Of a DNA stretch of 9,366 nt, positions 1 through 6,359 are shown one piece after another. The notes under the pieces are model-generated. The model worked only from the letters and a program-made list of their open reading frames with translations. It made no database searches and was not told where the DNA came from. The stretch comes from Bacteroidota bacterium (GTDB lineage Bacteria; Bacteroidota; Ignavibacteria; SZUA-365; JAADGX01). Numbering within the stretch: position 1 is the stretch's first letter; the number at the start of each line of letters is the position of its first letter. Both the position numbers and the translations under genes were made by a program. The stretch lies in NCBI GenBank assembly GCA_024276335.1, contig JAJRXL010000501.1:1-9366 (forward strand), in the 5' to 3' direction.

Positions 1-141
1 ATCTTGAAAGTAAAAGAAATGAAAAATAGAAACGCTCTTGCAGGAAGAGCGCGGGAAAGGTTTTCATGGGAAATGGAATTTCGGTCCCTCATGGAAGCTT
101 ACCGCTCTGTTGTTGGAAAGCAAAATAACCATGAAGACTAA
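1..141 (+). CDS. Glycosyltransferase, C-terminal end only (5' partial)
   Basis: Frame 1 is open from the first base to a TAA stop at 139-141, giving 46 residues that begin inside a larger protein. The segment contains ARERFSWEMEFRSLMEAYRS (residues 17-36 of the visible part), which resembles the last helix of many GT4-type glycosyltransferases, where an 'A..RF.WE......Y...' pattern closes the protein by crossing back to the N-terminal domain. No catalytic part is visible, so donor and acceptor are unknown. It overlaps the next gene by 11 nt (131-141), a typical operon junction. The base composition is AT-rich like the first half of that gene. The glycosyltransferase call rests on this short tail and on the context; another family ending in a similar amphipathic helix is possible. 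Confidence 0.6.
   Translation: MLKVKEMKNRNALAGRARERFSWEMEFRSLMEAYRSVVGKQNNHED
115..120 (+). promoter_or_regulatory. Weak Shine-Dalgarno-like site for the gene at 131
   Basis: GGAAAG ends 10 nt before the ATG at 131. It is a poor match to the anti-Shine-Dalgarno complement, but it is the best such site near any start in this window. It supports the start at 131 rather than at 38. Confidence 0.3.
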
Positions 142-1288
142 GCGCGAAATCATCTGGTTCGGAGGAATGGATTGGTGGTTACATAATCCTCTGAGTGAGA
201 AACGATGGGTTGAGATATATGCACGGAAAGGTCACAGAATGCTTTTCATCAATTCGATTGGTGTTGGATTGCCCTCGCTTCGAGAGGCATCAACGTGGAA
301 ACGTGGATTCAAAAAGCTAACCAGTCTTTCGCGTTGCTTGCAGCATATTGATACGAATCTTTTCATTTTAACGCCGCTTCTAATTCCTTTTTGGTCAAGC
401 AGTTATATACAACGTTTAAACGTAATACTCTTAAAATCACAAATCCGCTTTGCGATGAAAAAGGTAGGTCTATCCAGACCTGTAATTGTTTCGGCAATAC
501 CCACGGCAGCATCGGTTATTCCGCAAATTAAACATTGTGGCATTATTTATTACCAAAAGGATGACTACGCTTCGTATTATGAAAACATGTCGTTTTCCCG
601 GATCCGTGAACACGATGAAATGCTTGTGAAATCTGCCGACGGAGTTGTTTGTGCGTCGTTAAGCGTATTTCGTCAGGTCAACCGCAAGCGAAACAATGTT
701 GTCCACATACCGCACGGGGTGGATGCCGCTTTCCTGGACAACCGCCCGCGCCCCGAGCCGGAATTCTTGCGGAATGTCCCGCGTCCACGCTTTACGTATT
801 GGGGGCAAATGGAAGGCCTGTTCGATCATATGCTGCTCACAAAACTGGCGAAGGATGACCCTTCGTGGCATTTCCTTCTTATCGGTCGTCGGACCCACCC
901 CTATCCGGAACTGGAGCGGTTGTCGAATGTGCATTTCTTCCCCTCCACGAGTTACGAAGAGCTACGGGCCGCGGGGGAACATTCGGACGTGCTCATTATG
1001 CCGTGGCAGGAATCCGCGTGGATTCTCAACTCCTGTCCCATCAAGTACCGCGAATATCTCGCCGTCGGCAAGCCCATTGTTTCCGTTCCCATCACCGAGG
1101 TCGAAGAGGTGTATCCCGGCGCCGCATATATCGCTTCCGGTGTGGAGGAATGGCGGGAAGCTTTGCAGCGTGCGCTCGGTGAACACGACCCCGATCTCGT
1201 CGCTTATCGGAAGGAATGTGTCAAGAACGCAACCGTGGAAGCTGCCGCAGCGTCGTTTTTTTCCGTTATCGAAAAAGTGGCTTATTGA
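131..1288 (+). CDS. GT-B fold glycosyltransferase (TuaH/GT4-like)
   Basis: A 385-residue cytoplasmic glycosyltransferase, presumed to add a sugar from a nucleotide donor to a lipid-linked polysaccharide intermediate. Visible landmarks: an N-terminal strand with FGGMDWW (residues 10-16 or so); the segment VKSADGVVCAS before the interdomain hinge; the hinge HIPHGVD (192-198); the C-domain first strand FTYWGQMEGLFD starting at 221; LLIGRR near 250-254; and a donor-side block with MPW (P291-W292) and PIKYREYLAVGKP from 303, whose K305 and E308 lie where retaining GT-B enzymes bind the nucleotide sugar. The match is to the TuaH-like and general GT4 groups; the linkage cannot be read. The ATG at 131 is preferred over an in-frame start at 38 because 38-130 is the coding end of the preceding gene in another frame, and a weak GGAAAG lies 10 nt upstream. 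GC rises sharply at the hinge. The stop is 6 nt before the next gene. Confidence 0.85.
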   Translation: MKTKREIIWFGGMDWWLHNPLSEKRWVEIYARKGHRMLFINSIGVGLPSLREASTWKRGFKKLTSLSRCLQHIDTNLFILTPLLIPFWSSSYIQRLNVILLKSQIRFAMKKVGLSRPVIVSAIPTAASVIPQIKHCGIIYYQKDDYASYYENMSFSRIREHDEMLVKSADGVVCASLSVFRQVNRKRNNVVHIPHGVDAAFLDNRPRPEPEFLRNVPRPRFTYWGQMEGLFDHMLLTKLAKDDPSWHFLLIGRRTHPYPELERLSNVHFFPSTSYEELRAAGEHSDVLIMPWQESAWILNSCPIKYREYLAVGKPIVSVPITEVEEVYPGAAYIASGVEEWREALQRALGEHDPDLVAYRKECVKNATVEAAAASFFSVIEKVAY

Positions 1289-1294
1289 CCTGAC

Positions 1295-3235
1295 ATGTGT
1301 GGAATCGCTGGAATGGTGGGCAAGGCAGATCCGAACGTCATTCGGCGCATGACGAACGCCATGATTCACCGCGGGCCGGATGGCGGAGGGTATTGGTTCG
1401 ATCGAGATGAAGACATTGCTCTCGGGCATCGCCGGCTCAGCATCATCGATTTGCGCCCCGAAGCACGCCAGCCCATGTGGGATGCCATCGGCAGGTTCGT
1501 TCTCGTGTATAACGGCGAGATTTTTAATTACAAAAGCCTGCGCAATCAGTTGATATCAAAGGGATATGCTTTCCAAACCGAAAGCGATACCGAGGTCTTG
1601 CTCAATGGCTTTTCGTACTGGGGACGGGATATTGTGCATCGCCTGGAAGGCCAGTTTTCCTTTGCTGTTGGGGACCGGAAAGAACGCTCCTTGTTTGCGG
1701 GGCGTGATCCGTTGGGAGTCAAGCCCTTCATGTACGCACGCAGAAAAGACGGCTTTCTTTTCGCTTCCGAAGCCAAGGCGTTAATTCAGGCTGAAGTTTC
1801 ACTCTCGACGCCGGCGTACGAAAATCTCGCCTCCTACCTTTCGTTTTCATGGACACCGCACCCGGCCTCGTTTTTTGCCGGTGTCGAAAAGCTGCCGCCG
1901 GGGCATGTGCTCGAATGGAAGAACGGGCAAATACGCGTCGAGCAATACTGGGACACCCCGATGCTCTCTGCAGCGGAGCTCCAGCCAATTGACGCGGATG
2001 AGCTGTATGATCTTGTTCGACGGGCGGCGCGTTCACAGCTCGTGGCCGACGTCCCTGTCGGCTTGTTGCTCAGCGGGGGGCTGGACAGCACCGGTCTTCT
2101 TGAATGCGTCCGTGATGCCGATCCACCGGTTCACGTTTTCACGGCGGCTTACGACAAGGAACAGCGAAGGGAGGATGTCTTCGATGAAGATAGTTCCTAT
2201 GCCAGGATAGCCGCTGAGCGGTTACAAGCTCCGATAACGGAGTTACACATAAATCCTGACGTGGTGACCGATTTACCCGAGGTTGTCTTTCATCTCGACG
2301 AGCCGCTTGCCGATCCTACGGTTATCGTTAACTACTGCCTGACCCGTGAAGCGGCATTGAAAACGAAGGTACTACTCAGCGGAATGGGCGCGGACGAGAT
2401 TTTCGCCGGCTATCCGCGGCACGTGGCGGTTCATGCTTTCGAATCCTTTCCCGATTGGCTGAGGCGCACGTTTCGGCAAGTGATGAGGCTCGTTCCGCGT
2501 TCACTCGACGATCGTGCCTTGGGAGGGAAGGCCCGGCGCTTGAAGCTGCTTGCCGCCCATGTCGATAAGGACGCGTTTCAACGCTTCATGGGTTTCTTCG
2601 GTTTTTTCAGTCAAGATGAAATCGATCGCTTGCTGCTTCCCGAGATTCGACGAATACAGCCGGATGACAGTTACGCCATCCATCGATCGCTATTCGAGAA
2701 AGGGAAAGAATCATCATTGCTCCAGCGATTGCTGTATCTTGATCAAAAGCTGTTTTTACCGTGCCTGAACCTCGAGAACAGCGACAAGACCAGCATGGCG
2801 AATTCCGTGGAGATGCGCGTGCCATACCTGGACCGGGAGCTCGTGGAGCGCGTTGCCGTGATTCCTGACCGGCAGAAAATACGCGGGCTCACACGGAAAT
2901 CAATCCTGCGGGAAGCGTTCGATGGACGAATACCCCACGAGATTATTCGCCGCAAGAAAACCGGCTTCAATCCGCCCGTGCGTTTCTGGGTTCGGAATAA
3001 CCTCAGGGAATATCTCCATGATGTCTTTTCTTCGCGGTCATTCCGGGATCGTGGACTCTTCGATCTGCGCATGGTGGAAAATCTGGTGCACGAGAACGAG
3101 AAGGGAGTACAGGATAACGCGTTGAAAATCTGGGCGCTCCTTGTCCTGGAAACCTGGCACCGGGTATTCGTGGACCAGTCGCCCGCGGAGCCTCGAGCCG
3201 AAGAGCTGGTTTTTTGCGCTCCACCGGAACCGTGA
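1295..3235 (+). CDS. asnB: Glutamine-dependent asparagine synthase / amidotransferase (AsnB family)
   Basis: A 646-residue complete class II (Ntn-type) glutamine amidotransferase fused to an AMP-forming synthetase domain. The N-terminus is MCGIAG, so Cys2 becomes the free nucleophile that hydrolyses glutamine. Other glutaminase residues are in place: R26-G-P-D29, GHRRLS (44-49), N73-G-E75 and S97-D98. The synthetase half has the PP-loop SGGLDS (260-265), which binds ATP pyrophosphate, and SGMGADE (362-368) with the carboxylate-activating acidic pair. Length is normal for the family and no key residue is missing. The start is certain because Cys2 must follow Met. In EPS and O-antigen clusters such proteins often amidate sugar carboxylates (WbpS-like) or accompany exosortase systems ('amidotransferase 1' types) rather than supply asparagine; the setting between glycosyltransferases and a lyase favours that here, but sequence alone does not decide it. 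It begins 6 nt after the preceding stop with no visible Shine-Dalgarno site. Confidence 0.93.
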   Translation: MCGIAGMVGKADPNVIRRMTNAMIHRGPDGGGYWFDRDEDIALGHRRLSIIDLRPEARQPMWDAIGRFVLVYNGEIFNYKSLRNQLISKGYAFQTESDTEVLLNGFSYWGRDIVHRLEGQFSFAVGDRKERSLFAGRDPLGVKPFMYARRKDGFLFASEAKALIQAEVSLSTPAYENLASYLSFSWTPHPASFFAGVEKLPPGHVLEWKNGQIRVEQYWDTPMLSAAELQPIDADELYDLVRRAARSQLVADVPVGLLLSGGLDSTGLLECVRDADPPVHVFTAAYDKEQRREDVFDEDSSYARIAAERLQAPITELHINPDVVTDLPEVVFHLDEPLADPTVIVNYCLTREAALKTKVLLSGMGADEIFAGYPRHVAVHAFESFPDWLRRTFRQVMRLVPRSLDDRALGGKARRLKLLAAHVDKDAFQRFMGFFGFFSQDEIDRLLLPEIRRIQPDDSYAIHRSLFEKGKESSLLQRLLYLDQKLFLPCLNLENSDKTSMANSVEMRVPYLDRELVERVAVIPDRQKIRGLTRKSILREAFDGRIPHEIIRRKKTGFNPPVRFWVRNNLREYLHDVFSSRSFRDRGLFDLRMVENLVHENEKGVQDNALKIWALLVLETWHRVFVDQSPAEPRAEELVFCAPPEP

Positions 3236-3300
3236 AGCAAGATATGCAAGATGATCCGTGCTTCCATTGAAGTAATTATTTTCCCTCATTCAATCGTCGG
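3236..3300. other. Only intergenic gap, no clear signal
   Basis: This short spacer separates the amidotransferase from the lyase gene. It is AT-rich towards its right half (about 3264-3295). It contains a 7-bp direct repeat GCAAGAT (3237-3243 and 3246-3252) and a 6-bp inverted repeat ATTGAA/TTCAAT (3266-3271 and 3289-3294) with a 17-nt spacer. Neither a terminator (no strong stem with a T-run) nor a recognisable -35/-10 pair is visible. It is the one place in the block where an internal promoter could fit. Confidence 0.4.
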
Positions 3301-3303
3301 GTG

Positions 3304-5136
3304 ATGTCCGTGTTTTTCAAACAAGTGAACGCGTATTTCTGGTCGCTGTGGTATCTCAAGCCATCCCAGATTTGGTGGCGCCTTGTGCGGGCATTCAAGG
3401 GGCTGGCGTGGAATATCATTCTTCCAACACGCGGACGCCCGGTGCGCTTCGAGGACCTTCCAAAAGCAGAAGCACGGGAGGATTTTCCCGACCTGGCATC
3501 ATGCCTTGGGTACGAAACTATCGAATTGGAGCAATCCGCTTTCAGTTTTCTGAATGATCAGCGCATAGTGCCGCGTGATCGCATCGCTGCGCGCATGGAA
3601 CTCTCCCGGGCTCCCTTGCTCTGGCAATACCATTTCCACTATCATGATTACCTGGTGCCACTACTGAAAAACGTACGTCGACAAGACCCGGAGCAAGTGC
3701 TGGAATTCATAGCATGGTGGAGGGAAGCATTCCCGCTGGATGAGAAGGGCAGCAGGAAAGCGGCGTGGCACCCCTACGTGATTTCTAAGAGGATCGACGC
3801 ATGGATTCACGTGTACGTCCTGCTGAGAAAAGCCGGTGTAACACCCATTGATCGGCGAATGAGGACCATGCTTGGGGAACTTGTTCTCCATGGACGCGAG
3901 CTTCGCGCCAATCTGGAACGCGGGACGCTGGCTAATCACCTCTTTCAGAACATCAAGGCGCTCGTACTCCTCGGCTTGTTCCTACACGGGAAAGAAAGCC
4001 GGGCGTGGCTGGCTACGGCGGAGACGCTCTTGTCGAGGGAAGTTCGTGCCCAGGTGCTCGAAGACGGGTGCCACATTGAAATGAGCCCGATGTACCACGT
4101 GGCATTTCTTAATGACATTCTCGATATCCTCGAAACCGCAACATCGTTACGCGTTTCACTTGATCCGGAGGTGGAGCATACGGCGGCAAAAATGACCACT
4201 TTCCTGGAACGCATTCTCCATCCTGATAATGAAATCCCTTTCTTCAATGATTCGACGAAACCGTTTTTCATCGACACCGGATGTGTCCTTGGGCGGGGCA
4301 GGGGGATGCTGAAAAAGGTTCTGCCAACCATAACGAATGAAGGCGAACCGGGATACATGGTTCATCGCTCATCCGACCTGTTCCTGGTTTACGATGCCGG
4401 GCAGGGAGCGCCGGATTACCAGCCGGGACATCTTCACGCAGACGCACTGTCTTTTGAAATGAGCTGGAAAGGAAAGCGCTGGATCAGCGATACCGGTGTC
4501 TATCATTACATGGAATGCCCTGAGCGAAGCTACTCACGTTCAACCGCGGCTCACAGCACTGTTGAAGTCGACGGCGAGAACCAGTCCGAGGTGTGGAAGA
4601 GTTTCAGGGTCGGCAGAAGAGCGCGGATCGTGAGCAGGTCGTCCCGAAGGATCGGCAATGCCGAAGTGTTTCAGGCTGTTCACGATGGATATAATCGCCT
4701 GGAAAAAAATCTTCTCCACGCACGGAGCCTCGTTATACTTCCAAGACGCTTTGTGATCGTCGTCGATTGGATCCACGGGAACGGAGATCACGAGATCACG
4801 AGCCGTTTTCATTTCCATCCCGGTGTCGAATTGATCGAGGACGATGGCGGATTCATCGTACGAATGGAGGACATGCACCATCGGATGTATTGCCCGGGAA
4901 CGAGTTCCCGGCCGATTGTCGAAGTGACGCCGTACTTCCCTGAATTTGGTAAAAAGGTCGATCGAAAGACACTGGTATGCAAAGAGCGGGTGTCCCTCCC
5001 CGTCAGGCGCTTCGTGCTTTTCCTGTTCGAGGGGGAAGCGCCGGGGATTGACCTTGACCCGGATGGAAAATTCTTGCACATTTCCGCCACGGACGACCAA
5101 TTGGATATAGTCCTCGACTCGATTGCAAAACCTTGA
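3304..5136 (+). CDS. Heparinase II/III family protein (alginate lyase-like)
   Basis: A 610-residue protein with the two-part layout of heparinase II/III enzymes: an N-terminal alpha/alpha-toroid and a C-terminal beta-sandwich. Family members cleave uronate-containing polysaccharides by beta-elimination. The start resembles bacterial EPS-cluster members, which carry a 'YLKP.Q...R' segment near residue 20. Candidate catalytic elements are NHLFQN (N211-H212), MSPMYH with Y264, GHLHAD (H376, H378, D380), and YSRSTAAHSTVEVDG with R412 and H417. These fit the Asn/His-Tyr-His pattern of the family. No signal peptide or membrane segment is seen, so a cytoplasmic product is predicted from sequence, which is odd for a polymer lyase. 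A GTG lies directly before the chosen ATG (3301), so the protein could be one residue longer; no Shine-Dalgarno site helps decide. Its stop overlaps the next start in TTGA. Probable role: trimming or length control of the polymer made by this operon. Confidence 0.87.
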   Translation: MSVFFKQVNAYFWSLWYLKPSQIWWRLVRAFKGLAWNIILPTRGRPVRFEDLPKAEAREDFPDLASCLGYETIELEQSAFSFLNDQRIVPRDRIAARMELSRAPLLWQYHFHYHDYLVPLLKNVRRQDPEQVLEFIAWWREAFPLDEKGSRKAAWHPYVISKRIDAWIHVYVLLRKAGVTPIDRRMRTMLGELVLHGRELRANLERGTLANHLFQNIKALVLLGLFLHGKESRAWLATAETLLSREVRAQVLEDGCHIEMSPMYHVAFLNDILDILETATSLRVSLDPEVEHTAAKMTTFLERILHPDNEIPFFNDSTKPFFIDTGCVLGRGRGMLKKVLPTITNEGEPGYMVHRSSDLFLVYDAGQGAPDYQPGHLHADALSFEMSWKGKRWISDTGVYHYMECPERSYSRSTAAHSTVEVDGENQSEVWKSFRVGRRARIVSRSSRRIGNAEVFQAVHDGYNRLEKNLLHARSLVILPRRFVIVVDWIHGNGDHEITSRFHFHPGVELIEDDGGFIVRMEDMHHRMYCPGTSSRPIVEVTPYFPEFGKKVDRKTLVCKERVSLPVRRFVLFLFEGEAPGIDLDPDGKFLHISATDDQLDIVLDSIAKP

Positions 5137-6347
5137 ATATTCTATATATCTGCCAATATTTCCCTCCCGAGATGGGAGCGCCCGCCGCGCGAAGCTACGC
5201 CTTCAGCCACCGATGGGTACAGGCAGGTCATAAAGTCACGGTTATCAGCGGCATTCCCAACCACCCGACCGGAAAGGTGTACCCCGGCTATCGGAGGCAA
5301 TTGGTTTACCGGGAGGACCTGGACGGGATCGACGTTCTACGTGTATGGGTGTACACGACGCCCAACGCCGGTGTGCTTCGCCGGTCTTTCAACTATATTT
5401 CGTATGCCTTGTCGGCAGCGTTCTCCGGTCAATTTGTCGAGAGACCCGACGTCGTTATTGCCTCGAGTCCGCAGATCCTGGTCGGTCTGGCGGGCATCGC
5501 GGTGAAGTGGTTGCGCGGTGTCCCATTGGTCGTCGAAGTTCGCGATCTCTGGCCCGATACGATCGCAGAAATTGAAATCGACGTTGGCGATGTGGCAATG
5601 CGTCTCCTGAGAAGCGTCGAACACTTTATGTACCGGACGCCGGACGCGGTTGTCAGTGTCAGCCCCGCGTTTTCCGATCATCTGATTAAGAACGGCGTTG
5701 AGGAACGCCGGTTGCACGTGATCCCGAACGGCGTGGATCGCTCACTCTTTTTTCCCGCCCGAAAGAAAACGAGAAGCTTTTTCAACGGGAGATTACAGGA
5801 CAAATTCATCGTTGCCTATATCGGCACGATGGGATTATGCCACGGGCTGGAAATCGTCTTCGACACTGCATCAATACTGCGTGATACGAGCGAGTTGCAT
5901 TTCATCCTTATGGGCGAAGGGGCGGAAAAGGAAAAACTGAAATCACGTTTTTCCGCGTTGCCCAACGTGTCCGTGTACGACAGCAGACCGCGACAGGAGA
6001 TAGGGAGCATACTGCGTGAAGTCGATGCCGCTCTGGTTCTGTTGAAAGACAAGCCAATTTTCCGTACCGTCATCCCGTCTAAATTATTTGAAGCCATGGG
6101 GTGTGGCGTACCCGTACTGCTTGGCGTGGATGGGATGGCCCGTACCATAATCGAGGAATCGGGGGGAGGAATGTACGTGGAACCGGACAATCCCCGCGAC
6201 TTGGCGGAGGCGGTATTGAAATTGAAGACCGACCATTCCTTACAACATCAACTTGGGGAGAAAGGAGCGTCGTACGTTGTGAAGCATTACAATCTCGATA
6301 TTCTCGCCCAACGATACTCGCAAGTTCTCGAAAATGTTATCTCATAA
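5133..6347 (+). CDS. GT4 glycosyltransferase, WbuB-like
   Basis: A 404-residue cytoplasmic retaining glycosyltransferase of GT-B fold, close in style to WbuB-like enzymes of O-antigen and capsule clusters, which commonly transfer N-acetyl-fucosamine-type sugars. The donor here is not provable. Landmarks in order: MNILYICQYFPPEMGAPAAR at the N-terminus; VRDLWPD (D138-D142) in the acceptor domain; the hinge IPNGVD (197-202); YIGTMGLCHGLE with G231; MGEGAEKEKL; and PSKLFEAMGCGVPVLLG (from 315) with donor-binding K317 and E320. The start is a TTG at 5133: the next in-frame ATG, at about 5172, would remove the conserved first strand and glycine loop. The TTG overlaps the preceding TGA as TTGA, implying translational coupling. 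No Shine-Dalgarno site is visible. The 3' end carries one copy of a 13-bp tandem duplication and ends 1 nt into the next gene (TAATG). Confidence 0.9.
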   Translation: MNILYICQYFPPEMGAPAARSYAFSHRWVQAGHKVTVISGIPNHPTGKVYPGYRRQLVYREDLDGIDVLRVWVYTTPNAGVLRRSFNYISYALSAAFSGQFVERPDVVIASSPQILVGLAGIAVKWLRGVPLVVEVRDLWPDTIAEIEIDVGDVAMRLLRSVEHFMYRTPDAVVSVSPAFSDHLIKNGVEERRLHVIPNGVDRSLFFPARKKTRSFFNGRLQDKFIVAYIGTMGLCHGLEIVFDTASILRDTSELHFILMGEGAEKEKLKSRFSALPNVSVYDSRPRQEIGSILREVDAALVLLKDKPIFRTVIPSKLFEAMGCGVPVLLGVDGMARTIIEESGGGMYVEPDNPRDLAEAVLKLKTDHSLQHQLGEKGASYVVKHYNLDILAQRYSQVLENVIS

Positions 6348-6359
6348 TGTTATCTCATA
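6334..6359. repeat. Perfect 13-bp tandem duplication at a gene junction
   Basis: ATGTTATCTCATA occurs at 6334-6346 and again at 6347-6359 with no spacer and no mismatch. The first copy encodes the last residues and stop of the glycosyltransferase; the second holds the start of the C25 gene. With one copy removed, the glycosyltransferase would end in the same residues (NVIS) but at a TAG, and the C25 gene would begin with the same ATG TTA TCT CAT AGA, overlapping it by 14 nt. The duplication has therefore changed only the stop codon and the overlap, leaving both proteins identical. The ATG of the left copy is now out of frame with the C25 gene and opens an 8-codon ORF ending at 6358-6360. Confidence 0.95.

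Larger units (their letters stand above)
1..690. other. AT-rich segment ending inside the glycosyltransferase gene
   Basis: Hand counting gives about 42% GC over 1-660 (40% over 301-660) against about 57% over 661-1020. The change happens within roughly 60 nt around 660-720, inside the gene at 131-1288 and close to its interdomain hinge (codons 185-200). The low-GC part covers the end of the upstream gene, the junction and the N-terminal domain. A sharp step inside one gene suggests recombination or domain replacement between clusters of different base composition, which is common in O-antigen and EPS loci. Confidence 0.5.

Noticed and set aside
33..51. Perfect 7-bp hairpin CGCTCTT / AAGAGCG with a 5-nt loop, with a TTTT at 61-64
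   Set aside because: It lies within the coding tail of the upstream gene, the T-run is short and 9 nt away from the stem, and the next gene continues the operon. A terminator is unlikely.
38..130. N-terminal extension of the first complete glycosyltransferase from the ATG at 38
   Set aside because: The same DNA encodes the C-terminal tail of the upstream glycosyltransferase in another frame, and the family-like N-terminus begins at 131.
696..1352. 218-codon + strand frame overlapping the glycosyltransferase and asnB start
   Set aside because: It is rich in Arg, Ser and Pro, lies in an alternative frame of the GC-rich half of the glycosyltransferase, and lacks recognisable motifs.
2743..3267. 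174-codon open frame on the minus strand
   Set aside because: It is antisense to the AsnB synthetase domain; the Arg/Ser-rich translation is typical of a shadow frame.
3266..3294. Inverted repeat ATTGAA/TTCAAT as an operator or terminator between asnB and the lyase gene
   Set aside because: The 6-bp AT-rich arms with a 17-nt spacer are expected by chance in an AT-rich gap, and no T-run or promoter elements accompany them.
4540..5100. 186-codon open frame on the minus strand
   Set aside because: It is antisense to the conserved C-terminal half of the heparinase-like gene, and its product shows no recognisable motif.
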